In this document: positions 1 to 10,554 of the stretch, one piece after another
Numbering within the stretch: position 1 is the stretch's first letter
Layout: every line of letters begins with the position of its first letter
Assembly (NCBI GenBank): GCA_035048495.1
Contig: CM068553.1
Location: 10,099,259-10,163,258, forward strand
Length of the DNA stretch: 64,000 nt
Direction of reading: 5' to 3'
Source of the DNA: Euptelea pleiosperma
Lineage: Eukaryota; Streptophyta; Magnoliopsida; Ranunculales; Eupteleaceae
Notes under the pieces: generated by a model
What the model was told of the DNA's origin: nothing
Seen by the model: the letters and a program-made list of their open reading frames with translations, nothing else
Database searches by the model: none
Made by a program: the position numbers and the translations under genes

Positions 1-130
1 TTGGGTGTAAGAAATAGATGTAAGAAATGGGTGTAGCTCTAGACGGACTCAAAATAGCTTGTGCGATGATTTCTAGCCGTTGGTTTTAGTATAAATGGAT
101 GAATCCCACGGCTATAATCACGCCTTAAAA
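1..130. repeat. Partial MITE (family D)
   Basis: The phrases gatttctagccgttggtttta and ctataatcacgccttaaaaa match the arms of copies near 19.3, 19.6 and 24.5 kb. Only part of the element is inside the window, so its ends cannot be given. Confidence 0.5.
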
Positions 131-139
131 AGGGTGATT

Positions 140-377
140 TTTAGGCCCTGCTTGGTTCACAGCAAATTGAATGCAATGCACTCACTTGCCACAATTTTCG
201 GATTACAAGTAAGTGGTTGGAGGCATGCAAATGAACTGCCCTGCAAGTAGTTAACAAGCACTTGCAAACTCCTTAACAAAATGGATGCAAGGAAGTGCAG
301 CCCAAAAACTGATGCAAGCAAGTGTATTGTGTTAGCTCAACATTTTTTTTTCCAAAAAACAACAACAATAATCGAGA

Positions 378-409
<32 letters not shown>

Positions 410-457
410 CATTTTATTTTTTTATTTCTTTATTTTTTAGTTTTTTATTTTTTGATA
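140..457. repeat. Degraded TIR-element arm and (ATT)n microsatellite
   Basis: The start resembles a TIR beginning GGCCCTGCTTGGT followed by tgcaatgca-type repeats. A matching inverted end lies at about 4000-4036 (accaagcagagcc). Related words recur at 1400-1610 (gtgaaccaaacag, ttgcgatgcac), so one old element may have been split by the insertions at 458-1251. An ATT microsatellite lies at about 383-411. I see no gene. Confidence 0.35.
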
Positions 458-806
458 GGGTCAGGATCGTGGACAACCATTTGGCATACCCACATAGAAG
501 AGGAATCAATGGCTGATTTTTGGTGAGGATGATCTTTATGGTGAGGAGATCATCCTCACAAAAATTCAAATCATTCCCATATTCATAAACTGGTTTAGAA
601 GTTGATGAATTATGGACTGTCGATTTTTACCGTGTAACTTGAAAACTACATTTAAGGGGGTTAGAAATTTCAGAATGTGCTGATTTTTTGTGGGGGTGAT
701 CTATATGGTGAGGAGATCATCCTCACCAAAAATCAGCCATTGATTCATCTTCTATATGGGTACACCAAAATGGTTGTCAAAAGTGGTTGTCCCCGGATCC
801 TGACCC
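458..806. mobile_element. MULE-type MITE with exact 9-bp target duplication
   Basis: The ends are an inverted repeat: left GGGTCAGGATC, and the right end reads GGGTCAGGATCC on the other strand. The element is flanked by exact 9-bp direct repeats, TTTTTGATA at 449-457 and 807-815. The inside is palindromic (gaggagatcatcctcacc on both sides). There is no coding capacity. A 9-bp duplication with long inverted ends is characteristic of Mutator-like transposition. The right half of a relative is at 55490-55594 and a full relative at 10811-11174. Confidence 0.85.
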
Positions 807-912
807 TTTTTGATATAGCTGGCCAGGGTCCCTTGACCCCAAGCTTTCCCCTCCAAAATAATAATAATAATAATAACAATGATAATAAAGTAATAACAAT
901 AATAATCATAAT

Positions 913-1251
913 CAAGGTTTAAAAGGGCCGTTGTAACGGTATACTGGACTTGGGGCGTTATCTTTTTTTCCATTATAAGGGCCGTTATAACAAATTTTAA
1001 CGCTCAATGGCAAAAATGGAAAAGAAATGGTGCTCAAATTCAAATTTTCAAAATGAAAATAACTGAAATAACGGCTGTTTTTTTCACAAAATTTTCCAGA
1101 AAATAACGGTCATTATTTTTGTTATAACGGAAAAAATGGAAAATAACGTCCGTTGTAACGAAAATAATAGTCGTTATTTATAAGCATTTTAAAGGTACAT
1201 AACGTAAGGGGAGAGGTCTGAATCCGTTATAACGGCCGTTTTTAAACCATG
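913..1251. mobile_element. hAT-like MITE (family B), copy 1
   Basis: The ends are CAAGGTTTAAAAGG and its inverted partner TTTTTAAACCATG. It is flanked by atcataat (905-912) and attataat (1252-1259), 7 of 8 identical. The body is built from repeated ccgttataacgg and taacggccgttat motifs with no coding capacity. An 8-bp duplication plus a CA(A/T)GG terminus fits hAT-superfamily MITEs. Confidence 0.75.
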
Positions 1252-1269
1252 ATTATAATAACACTAATT

Positions 1270-1274
<5 letters not shown>

Positions 1275-1320
<46 letters not shown>
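1275..1320. repeat. (AAT)n microsatellite
   Basis: An uninterrupted run of taa/aat triplets, followed by imperfect agtaat units. A simple repeat with no gene. Confidence 0.9.
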
Positions 1321-1321
<1 letters not shown>

Positions 1322-1749
1322 GTAATAGTAATGAAATAAAATTGATAACAATAATATTACAATAGTAATTTTATTGTTCATTTTTTTTGTAAAATCAAAA
1401 AATTAAATCATTGCATTCATTTGCGATGCACTACTGACCAATCAGCTAAACTTCATTTACATCTATTTACATGAGGTGAACCAAACAGTTGTAAGTGACT
1501 TACATCACAAGTGATTGCAACACAATTCATCGTATTTGCACTAAAATGTAAAATGCACCCAAGTGCAATCGGATACCTTTACAGTGCCCACACAAATTTT
1601 GGTGCTTGGTTACCCACTGCAAAAGAGGCCCACTGTAAATGAATGGAACGACTCTACATTTCTAAGGTAGAAGTCATGCATTGTAATGCGGACAAAAACC
1701 TGTTGAATCACAATGCAGCACCCACATGAACCGAACTCGATTTTTTTTT

Positions 1750-2245
1750 TCTTCTTCTCGTCTGATAACTTGCTCGGAATCCTCGACAAGCGTCCATGTA
1801 TCGTCGTAGTCGATTCCGTAGTTTGGGATCCTAGTCCAAGCGGGTGAAACCCTAGGATGACGGCTTATCTACACCGTTGGATCGTCAGTGTGAGCAATGA
1901 TCACAGAAGAAGATGAAAGAGGACAGTCGTCCGTTGAGGTGGTGGTGGGGTCTACTAGGGGGTGAAGAGGGCGGGGAAACTACGTGATCGATGTCTCCGG
2001 CGCCGTCCTCATAGGTACGAAATAAGCTGAGGAAGGTGAGACTGGTGGAAGGATTGGCAATGAAATCGGCATATGTACAGAAAATCATATCGAGGTCGGC
2101 GGAGAATTAATCCGAGCTGAACTTCATGGTGGGATTTACAGCGGCGACGAGGGCTCCCATTTCGTCGTGGTTGAGGCCTCTGTCGCCATGTCTGTCGAAC
2201 CGCTCGAAGATCGAACCCTTATCTGTTATCTCTCCTCGTCGCCAT
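1750..2245 (-). pseudogene. EF-hand/TPR protein N-terminal pseudogene (At2g32450-like)
   Basis: On the minus strand an ATG at 2245 opens MATRRDNR and then hits a stop. A shifted frame continues with FERFDRHGDRGLNHDE, a recognisable EF-hand loop with Asp and Asn at ligand positions, then ALVAAVNPTMKFSSD, a second stop, and FRTYEDGAGDID. Further down, near 1750-1815, the words NYGIDYDDTWTLVED match the linker that follows in plant calcium-binding TPR proteins. This is therefore the start of that family's first exon, without the TPR part. It carries at least one frameshift and two in-frame stops. The family assignment is from memory of At2g32450/At1g05150-type proteins. It is probably dead; a transcript is possible but could not make the normal protein. 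Confidence 0.7.
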
Positions 2246-2371
2246 TACAGAGACAAAAGAGAGAGAGGGGGGAGGGGGGAAAGTCGAGAAAAAGCATTGA
2301 ACACCTTTTATCAGTAGAGAAATTACAAAAAATAAAAATAAAAACCTTTTAACGGTGGAGAAAAAGCAATG

Positions 2372-2738
2372 GATGTTGTAACGGAAGCCGGTCACAGCAC
2401 TCAATACGAGCCATGTGACATACTATTAGAGGATGAGACCGTATGGATGTTTGGCCAGTCCCTCGGTGGACTGGTACACAAAAAATCAGCTTGATTACTA
2501 ATTTCTAACCGATTTGGTTGAAGTTATTTTCATAGGTTGATTTTAACGGTAGGAATCTAAGCCTTATTGAGCGTTATTTGGGTGTAAAAATCCAAAGGTT
2601 GTAAATCACTAATTAGGCTGATTTTTCGTTCGTAGGTCCACCGAGGGACTGGCCAAACATCCATACGGTCAGCGCCATCTGATCATGTGCCACGTGGCCC
2701 ATATTGAGTGCTGTGACCGGCTTCCGTCACAACATCTT
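2372..2738. mobile_element. Palindromic MITE (family A), complete copy
   Basis: The two halves are near mirror images. The left arm contains ggaagccggtcacagcactc, gagccatgtgacat and ccgtatggatgtttggccag. The right arm contains their complements, ending in gagtgctgtgaccggcttcc. It has no coding capacity. No clean target duplication was found. Confidence 0.7.
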
Positions 2739-2854
2739 GTGACACAAGTTTTACTCAAAAGCACTACAGTTAACGGCCACCTCGGTGGCACTGAGTAAAT
2801 CTTTGATGTCAAGTCTGTCATCGAGGTCGATGACAAGCCGTAATATGAGCCACG

Positions 2855-3290
2855 TGGCACACTTTTAGAGGACTCTGACCATATGGATGGTTTTCCAATC
2901 CCCAGGTGAACCTTCAAACCAAATATCAGCTTGATTAGTCCACGTAAGGCCCTGTCATCAGAGCACTGGATCAAAAAGTTGCCTGGTCAAAGTTTTCTCA
3001 ATGGATGCTTGGTCATGGACAGCTTATGAGCCACGTGGCACGTTCTTAGAGACCACTAACCGTATGGATGTTTGGCCGTCCCTAAGTAGACCTACAGGTA
3101 AAAAATCAGCTTGAATAGTGATTTCTAGACGTTGGATATGAGTACCCCGAATAATGCTGGAATCCACGGCTACCAATCAACCCTGAAAAGGACTCACATC
3201 CAACGGTTATAAATCTCTAATCGAGCTGATTTTCGGTCTGCTGGTCCACCTAGGGATGGGCCAAACATCCTTACTGTCACTAGTCTTTAA
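2855..3290. repeat. MITE family A, broken half and second copy
   Basis: 2855-2945 is a left half only (gagccacgtggcacact, then tatggatggttttcca). 3028-3285 is a nearly full copy with both arms (ccgtatggatgtttggcc and ggccaaacatccttactg). They sit next to each other, so the region grew by repeated insertion. Confidence 0.6.
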
Positions 3291-3312
3291 GAGTGTTCAA
3301 CGTAGCCCACAC

Positions 3313-3622
3313 CATGGTTTAAAATAACGCCGTTTAAAGGGTAAAAGTCCATTATGTTAAAAACTGTTTTGACGCTTAGAAATTAATGGCTGTTAAAATC
3401 TTGGAAATTTTGTGGAAAAAAAAAATGGCCATTTCTGTTAAAATCCATTATTTTTCATTTTTATTCAAATTTCAATTTTGAATTTCAGCGCCATTTTTCC
3501 TGTTTTTTCCAGTTAAATTCGTTAAAATCCATTTTTCCATTTTTTCTCCCTCTCCGTTACAATCCGTTTTAACTGTAACGCCCCCAATCCGAGTGTATCG
3601 TTAAAACGGCCTCTAAACCTTG
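3313..3622. mobile_element. hAT-like MITE (family B), copy 2
   Basis: Begins CATGGTTTAAAATAACG and ends CTCTAAACCTTG. It is flanked by gcccacac (3305-3312) and gcccatac (3623-3630), 7 of 8 identical. The interior has the family's gttaaaatcc and taacgg motifs. Non-coding. Confidence 0.75.
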
Positions 3623-4066
3623 GCCCATACAGCTACCACCAAAGGACGACCATGACTTCCAGTAACATGGGCACATTTCTATCTATCCATCATTTTGAAA
3701 ACAGGGATATCGAAGAATAGTATCCCTCAAGATGCGTTTTTCAAAAAGTGGTGGGACCATTAAGACCTAGTCCTAATAAGGCAAACACGGTTGTCAGCGT
3801 CATCGGTGAAGTCTCAATCGTAGGGATGAGTGAATGGGATTTGGAGCGAGGACGTACAACAATGCTCTTGTGGAGGGGTGTAGAAAACCACTTTAGATCT
3901 TTGAATGTGAATTACGGTGCATTAGTTTACAGAATTTTTCTCAATTGCTACTAAGCAACCGTAAACTGATGCACAGTAACAGAATGCATTCATTTGCAAA
4001 ATGCATTCATTTACAACATACCAAGCAGAGCCTAAGTGTGTATATCCACGAATGGATGAGTTAAAC
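3623..4066. other. No gene seen; degraded TIR end
   Basis: No convincing open frame. 3905-4036 carries tgcattcatttgcaaaa repeats and the inverted end accaagcagagcc, the partner of the GGCCCTGCTTGGT end near 146. Confidence 0.4.
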
Positions 4067-4420
4067 CAAGGTTTAAAAAATGGCCGTTATAGCGGATTCG
4101 GACCTCCCCCGTTACGTTGCATACTGTTAAAACGCCCAGAAAATAACGGCTGTTATTTTTGTTATAATGCTCGTTATTTTCCGTTATAACAAAAATAACA
4201 ACCTCAATTTTCTGGAAAAAATTGACATTATAATGACATTATTTTTTGTTATTTCCCATTTATTGAAAATCTGAAATTCAAATTTCAAAATTTGAATCCG
4301 GCTCCATTTTTCCATATTTTCCCATTTCTGCCCCTGAGCTTTATTTTCGATAGAACAGCTGTTATAACGGAAAAAACGGTAACGCTCCTGGTCCGTTATA
4401 GCAATCCCTTTTAAAAGTTG
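4067..4420. mobile_element. hAT-like MITE (family B), copy 3
   Basis: Begins CAAGGTTTAAAAAATGG. It is flanked by agttaaac (4059-4066) and ggttaaac (4421-4428), 7 of 8 identical. The internal ccgttataac motifs are typical of the family. The right end is decayed (ttttaaaagttg). Confidence 0.7.
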
Positions 4421-4665
4421 GGTTAAACATCCAAGCGGTGAGTGGGCCCATATGGCAGCTGTGAGTAAAAAAAAATCGAATAAACATTCGCTGACACCTA
4501 CAGTCAGTGACGCCACTGACTGCAGCATATGAGCCACATGGCACATTCTTAAGAGGACACTGACCGTATGGATGTTTGGCCAATCACTAGGTGAACCTAC
4601 AAACCAAAAATCAGCATGATCAGTGATTTCTAAACGTTGGATTGAAGTTATTTTCATGGGTTGAT
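4421..4665. repeat. Half copies of MITE families D and A
   Basis: 4421-4450 matches the right arm of family D (aaacatccaagcggtgagtgggccc). 4515-4660 is the left half of family A (gagccacatggcacattc, ccgtatggatgtttggcc, atcagtgatttctaaacg). No gene. Confidence 0.5.
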
Positions 4666-4996
4666 TCAAGTCAACTTGTCGTGAGCTAAGAGTGTCATAA
4701 TGAACTGATCTTTCTTGAGGACGGTCTGGAAAATGATCTTCATGTGGGACCCACCACCGGGTGTAAGAATTTTATATCCTAACTCTACATATAATATTTA
4801 TTATATATACTCATAAAATATGATTTAGTATGTATTATATTAAAAAATAAACAAATTAAAATAATTCTACTCTTTTTTTAAAAAATTATATTATTTTATC
4901 AATGTATCGGATTTCTTATTGGATCGGCCATAGACCAAATACCAATCCGTTTCCGATCCATTTATATGTACGGCGTTTTTGTCGACACCACACTAC

Positions 4997-5232
4997 GAGT
5001 AAAACATCGATGACAGGGCAGCAGATCTCGGCACGTGTATTTTGTAAGGACGGACCACCTTGGTATCACCGCACACGTACACAGGTGAGTGTTTTGAAAA
5101 AAAGCACTCAAGTACTCACCTGGGTACGTGTGCGGTGAGGCCGAGGTGATCCGCCGTACAAAATACATGTGCCGAGATCTGCTGCCCTGTCATCTCCCTT
5201 GACGACGGGCCCGGTCATTAAAGTTTTAGCTC
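4997..5232. mobile_element. Large palindromic MITE (GAGTAAAAC end)
   Basis: The left arm has gatgacagggcagcagatct and gcacgtgtattttgtaagg. The right arm has acaaaatacatgtgccgag and agatctgctgccctgtcat. The spacer is itself palindromic (caggtgagtgttt / agtactcacctg). The outer ends are gagtaaaac and gttttagctc, as in the next element. No target duplication was recognised. Confidence 0.65.
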
Positions 5233-5282
5233 AGACATTTGCTGCTGAATCTTTTACCTGATTAAAAGTCATACAAAACCGA

Positions 5283-5462
5283 GAGTAAAACTTCTATCAC
5301 AAAGAAATTGTAAATCACACAATCACAAGCCAATGAGTTCTCCGCGCGTACACAAGTGCTTTTGCAACGTACCCATGTGCCTTTGCTTTGATGTGTACGT
5401 GCCGAGAACTCATTGGCTGTGATTGTATGATTTGCAACTTTGTTGTGACAGAAGTTTTACTC
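5283..5462. mobile_element. 180-bp MULE-type MITE, exact 9-bp duplication
   Basis: Begins GAGTAAAACTTCTATCACAA and ends TTGTGACAGAAGTTTTACTC. It is flanked by exact 9-bp repeats CAAAACCGA (5274-5282 and 5463-5471). The arms also contain caagccaatgagttctc and gagaactcattggctg. The same GAGTAAAACTTC terminus is seen at about 36713 and, imperfectly, at 13014-13382. Confidence 0.85.
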
Positions 5463-5687
5463 CAAAACCGACGTTACAAAGTCTAGGGCATGACTTGTAT
5501 GCTATATAACGATTAAGAAAAAGAAGGGTATTTTAGTGACACCCCCTAAAATTTGAAAGTATTTAGTAATACCCCCTTATACTTTCAAATTTTAAGATTA
5601 ACCCCTAGACCTAGTTTAACATTGGTTGACTTCAGTTAAAATGTACTTGAATCACACATCGTTGGCATTATACTTGCAATATTAAAC

Positions 5688-6084
5688 CAAGGTTTAAAAG
5701 GGCCGTTATAACAGACTAGGGGTGTTACCGTTTTTTTCCCATCATAATAAATTGTAATGCTCGGGCAAAAATGAAAAAAATGGCGTTTAAATTTAAATTT
5801 TCAAAAACGAAAATAATAGAAAATAATGGAAAAATATTGGAAAGAACAGCCTTTTTTCACAATTTTTTTTTTAGAAAATAACAGTCGTTATTTTCCTAAT
5901 AACGAAAATAACGGCCATTATTTTTTGAGCGTTTTAATGGTACATAACGAAACGGGGGAGGCCCAAATCTGTTATAAATCCCGTTATTTTTTTAGCGTTA
6001 AAACGGTACATAACGAGACGGGGGAAGTCCGAATCCGTTATGAAGACCGTTATTTTCATTCTAACAGCCGTTTTTTAAACCATG
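5688..6084. mobile_element. hAT-like MITE (family B), copy 4
   Basis: Begins CAAGGTTTAAAAGGGCCG and ends TTTTTTAAACCATG. It is flanked by tattaaac (5680-5687) and ggttaaac (6085-6092), 6 of 8 identical. It carries an internal near-duplication of a cgttttaa/ggtacataacg block at about 5930-6020. Confidence 0.7.
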
Positions 6085-6299
6085 GGTTAAACTAGGTCAA
6101 GGGGGGTATCCCTATAATTTGAAATATAATGGGATATTACTAATTACTTTCAAATCTCAGGGAGGTCTTACTAAAAAACCGAAATTACAAAGAATAATCA
6201 AATCTCTTAACTTGTACTAGAGACTTTTGTAAGTCTCCAAGAACTCTTTATTTTGTATAGAAAACTTCTTAACTTAAGCCTTATAAGAACCCTAAACCC

Positions 6300-6893
6300 A
6301 TGTACGGAATCCAAAAACAAAACATTACAAAATATTGTAGATTGCAGAAGGGCATGAAGCTTCCAACGGCAGCGACACTTCCAGTTCTTCTTTTGTGTCT
6401 AGCTATAACTTTGATCCTTTTGACATTCTCTTTATCACCACCCACAGCCTCTCAACACCATAACTTTCTTGGTTCCACGTACCAGCTGATCGTCAAGGCG
6501 AAGTCAAGCCCGGTGTTCGTGTTCTTCGTCTGCAACGTGATCATCATCGTTATTGTTCTTGGAAGTTCGACGTCGTCGTCTAATGGTGAATTCGATTGGT
6601 TTGTGTCTATATCTCCAGAAGTACAAGCAGTGGAGGAGGAGAAAGGAGAAAAGATAGATGATGAAGATGAAGATGTTGATGATGCTTATGATAACGATGA
6701 TAATTATGATGGTTATGATACAGATGATGAATATGAAGATGATGATGATGATGATGATTATAGTTCTGATGATAACGTCGATAGTGAAGAATATGAAGGT
6801 GTTGATGATTTGGAGAGGAGGATTGAAGAATTCATTGCCAAGATTAACAATAGATGGAGGGCAGAATGCTTGAGAGAGAAGCTAACTTCGTAA
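6300..6893 (+). CDS. Small membrane protein with Asp-rich region and DUF761-like tail
   Basis: Single-exon 197-residue frame. A second in-frame Met lies at residue 19 (MKLPTAATLP) and could be the true start, because a hydrophobic segment follows it at once. Two hydrophobic stretches are visible: residues about 28-46 (LPVLLLCLAITLILL) and about 71-88 (VFVFFVCNVIIIVIVL). A region of about 55 residues very rich in Asp and Glu follows, encoded by imperfect GAT repeats. The C-terminus has ERRIEEFIAKINNRW, resembling the short C-terminal helix of plant DUF761/DUF4408-type proteins. The minus-strand gene at 18296-18718 has the same order of parts. The function is unknown; a membrane-anchored acidic protein is all the sequence supports. 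The GAT tract may vary in length between alleles. Confidence 0.7.
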   Translation: MYGIQKQNITKYCRLQKGMKLPTAATLPVLLLCLAITLILLTFSLSPPTASQHHNFLGSTYQLIVKAKSSPVFVFFVCNVIIIVIVLGSSTSSSNGEFDWFVSISPEVQAVEEEKGEKIDDEDEDVDDAYDNDDNYDGYDTDDEYEDDDDDDDYSSDDNVDSEEYEGVDDLERRIEEFIAKINNRWRAECLREKLTS

Positions 6894-7735
6894 AATAAAC
6901 ACAGTTTTAATTTGCATTTCCTTGTTTTATGTTGTAGAAATTTTGATTTCCATTATGATTTCTCCTTTTTTTTTTTGGTGGGGGATGTAAGTTTTGATCG
7001 AAGTCGTGACGTCCATTTTTAGGGACGATCAAAGGCGCGATGGGCTAGGAGCATGGCTCCAATATGTTTTTGTGCATGTGTACTGATGTTGGGTTAATTA
7101 TAAATTTAATAGTTTATAGTGAAAATATTATCTGTTTATTTATCTCAACTGATGATTTATCAAATGGGTTTGTAATAATAAACATGCTAGCTAGGGCTCT
7201 AGTTACAATTTTCAGGTACCCTTTCGAGAGATAATATTCCAAATTAAATTAAAATATTAATACTATTACGACAAATTTAATAGCTTAATTAAGCTTAAAT
7301 TTCGAAACTAAATCATATTTTAATTTTTTTTATTGAATTTAAATTTATTAAATATATCGTAATAAAGATAATATTGTTCAGAATCGATCAATACGGACCA
7401 AAAAAAAATAGAAGATCAAATACATATGCAATTTCGGTAGTGTGCATACGTCTATGGGTGAAAAGAGCTCTTTCAGTATCTCTAAAGAATTAAGGTTATA
7501 TTAGTCCCTTCCCTCTTCCACCTTTTTTCTAATGTACAAATAAGACCCTAATGTCCCTTTAGAGAATATATATAACTTTGGTATAATGAAACACCTAAAG
7601 TATCCCTAGTACATGTTGTACGGATTTGTACAGACAAAGCTACTAGCTCGCCTAAGAATCTTTGGCTCTTCAGTACACTCTTACAGACCAATACTCCCTA
7701 TAAAATACAAGACACGTATTACACACACACATATA
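6894..7735. other. No gene seen, AT-rich downstream flank
   Basis: 3' side of the gene at 6300-6893. AT-rich sequence with no plausible frame and no clear repeat structure. Confidence 0.5.
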
Positions 7736-7743
7736 TGAGTTGG

Positions 7744-7930
7744 GCTCGGGGGACCCCGGTTTTTCTTATCCCTCTCGGGAGTCTTGTGCTTGGTTGTGGA
7801 TTCCGAGAATCCAATTAATGGTGGTTGATAGCGCTAAGTTGGCATTCACTTTTAGCCAGAGCTCAACTACTTTTGGATTTGTGAAATCCACGGCTGAGCA
7901 CACGACTCCCGAGAGGGATCAGATAAAAGG
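7744..7930. mobile_element. Palindromic MITE (family C), copy 1
   Basis: The arms are ttatccctctcgggagtctt and gactcccgagagggat. The inner halves are gtggattccgagaatccaa and ggatttgtgaaatccacgg. The left edge gggctcgggggacccc looks like a truncated MULE-type end. Relatives are at 17790-17980, 51308-51470 and 55595-55815. Confidence 0.55.
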
Positions 7931-8119
7931 GGGTGTTTGGTTATTGCTAAATCCACTTGTAAAATAGACTTTACCCAAAATGTTGATTGGCTTGCACGTT
8001 GGTGTATAGCTATTTCACACTTAATCAGTTAACAAATGAAAAGATTATTAACTAGTCCTCAACACTAAATATCGGTGCGAAGTTGACTTGGCAATTTTTT
8101 TATCAAGATTATTAGCTAG

Positions 8120-9030
8120 GATCCTCAACACTGATTTGTCTCATTGGGAGATGATACAGTGATCCAACGGTTGCTGAGTTGCCGTTGCAGTCGACATCGA
8201 AATCCATAATTAAGGGAAAAAAAAGAGAATAATTTCTTAATAAAAAAAATAGAAAAATACAAATGGTCCTATAACAGTCCAATTAGCCCAAGTCGGGGGC
8301 GTCTGTCGCTGTCACGTAATTTGGTTTATGATAGTCACTTGATGGAGTGAAATTAGGGTTCTTCAAGAACACTAATTATATATTAATCTCATAATTTAAT
8401 TCGATCAATCTTACATAAATTCCTTTCTTTGTTTTTTTTTTTATATTTTATTTTTTCTTAATAACAAGGTCAATGAGCAGTCGACGCGTTAGGTTAGATT
8501 AGGTCGGTGCAATAATATTCTTTTTATACTTTGACCTTTCAAATACTATGTAAGGCAGTCCTTTGATGGGCCTGGTTTTGTAATGCTAGGCCCAGAAAAA
8601 TTACTCAAGTCCAGCCCATACTATGCTTCGAGAAAAGTTAACACATGCTTAAGCATAGAGAGCTTTCTCTATGCGCGAAGCAAATGGATACCATGTGGCA
8701 CATGTGATCATCGTTTAAACATAAACGATGATGATTTGGGTTCCACCCCATTGATGGGCCGCTCTATTGGGGCCTAAGATGGACGTGAACATTGATCACC
8801 CTACAGGCAATCATTCAAGAGTTGGAATTGGAACCAACATTCAATGGAGCCAACTCATAGGTTAACGTTAAAGTCAATGAGATTGAATAATCCCAACCAT
8901 CAAATCCATAGACTCTTTTCTTGACCATTCAATACATTTGTCTAACAGACTTAACCATAGATCTCATGTTTTAACCGTTAACCCTCGTTTAAACTTCCAA
9001 CAGAATTAACCACCAAAATACACAAAAGTT
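8120..9030. repeat. Segmental repeat, copy 1 (unoccupied insertion site)
   Basis: Shares long collinear blocks with 10555-11780 and 16845-18030: gtgatccaacggttg, cgacatcgaaatccataatta, cttgatggagtgaaattagg, ttgtaatgctaggccca, catgttttaaccgttaacc. It contains caagaacactaattatatattaatctc uninterrupted near 8361-8390; copy 2 has an insertion at this point. No gene inside. Confidence 0.75.
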
Positions 9031-9059
9031 CTGAACAGAATTATAGAAAATAATCACTC

Positions 9060-9225
9060 TTGATGAAATATGACTTGTCCTCAAGTCATCAAGTCTTGAA
9101 AACGAACTAGCATGCATCTCTTCAAATTTCTCCCATGTGGCATTGAAATATGACTTGTCCTCAAGTCATAGTCTTCATGAAAACGAACTAGCATCTCTTC
9201 AAATTTGTCCCATGTAGAATCTTCC
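9060..9225. repeat. Imperfect tandem duplication of about 80 bp
   Basis: The block gaaatatgacttgtcctcaag ... gaacgaactagcat ... ctcttcaaatttctcccatgt occurs twice in a row with small differences. On the minus strand it reads ATWEKFEEM and LEDKSYF-like words, reminiscent of the pol end of Ty3/gypsy elements. That reading is weak. Confidence 0.5.
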
Positions 9226-9641
9226 TATGATGACCTCTGAATTCTTGTGTTTGAAGAGTCATCGGTCTAGTAATTTGGCAGGCTTCCACTTTGTTGCACC
9301 CAAGTGGAAAAATTCACTAACAGCAAATATTTGGTCAAAAATTCACTAAACGGCAAATATGCGGCATACGGTTTATACATGTTTTATACGTTCTACTTTA
9401 AAAATTCAAAAACCAAAAATTTGATATATTTTGAAATAGAATCAATATATTTAATAATATAGTTACCATAGTCTAATGTATTATAGTTACTAGAAATTCG
9501 GTACATGCTGAAAGGGAGTCAATATATTACTTGATGCTGAGTCAAACAATAATTATTTTTTATCTTTAGCTAAATAAAATATAGGGACTAGGATATAAGG
9601 GGGAAATAAGTGATAGTTAAGGGAGTTTTAGTTGTATAAAT
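9226..9641. other. No gene seen
   Basis: AT-rich sequence with a short local repeat (aattcactaaacggcaaatat). No supported frame. Confidence 0.4.
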
Positions 9642-9984
9642 CATGGTTTTAAAAACGGCCGTTTAAACGGTAACGCCCCAAGCCCGTTTCCGTTTAAACC
9701 CGTTTTATCGGTTTTAAAAAAAACGGCCGTTTAATTTCGAAAAATTTTGTGAAAAAAATGGCCGTTAAAACCGTTTAATTCCATTAAATTTCATTTTTTT
9801 TTTAAATTTTAAAATTTGAATTTCAGTGCCACTTTTTCCGTTTTTTTCCGTTAAAACCGTTAAAATCCTTTTTTTCCCATTTTTTTACATTTTTGCCCCT
9901 GACCGTTCCAATCCGTTTTAACGGCCGTTTAACGGTAACGTCCCCAGTCCGTTTAACCGTTAAAACGGCCTCCTTTAAACCTTG
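9642..9984. mobile_element. hAT-like MITE (family B), copy 5, exact 8-bp duplication
   Basis: Begins CATGGTTTTAAAAACGGCC and ends CTCCTTTAAACCTTG. It is flanked by exact 8-bp repeats GTATAAAT (9634-9641 and 9985-9992). This copy gives the clearest family boundaries. The interior has cgtttaaacgg and ccgttaaaacc motifs in place of the ttataa form. Confidence 0.85.
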
Positions 9985-10554
9985 GTATAAATAGGACTAG
10001 AATATATGGGAAAAAAATATACTTACCTTCACGGGGTCAATGGGTGATCAAAAAGGCCCATGGCCTAGGTTAACAGCATCTATTGCACTTAGGAGGGGCG
10101 ATCATTTAAGATCTACCCAAGTGGTAGAGGTTTAAGATCTATATAAGTGGTAGAGTAACTGAGGGGAAAGTATGTTGTTATTTCTTAGAATAAACAACGG
10201 TTCAGGTCCATTTTTTTTCTGGGAATAAACAACGGTTCTGGTCCGTTGTTTAAAAGAAACAACAGTTTTGGCCAATTTTTCTTTTTAAACGAATTTTTCA
10301 AAAATTCTTAAAAACGGGTTCAAATCGTTTGAGCTTGAAAAAAATCGAATTTTTCCGAATTATTCAAATATTCGGATGAATATAACTTTTCTTGAAAAAA
10401 ACATAAAATTCGCGAAATAATCGGATGATTGCTAACAAGGGTACGGACTTGTATAGACAAAATATGCCATTGGCTCTGGCGGCTGGGCAATTGTTCGATC
10501 AAATGTGAGGGAAATCAGAAGACACCTTCTGGCCACCGATGCTAATGTGTCCAG

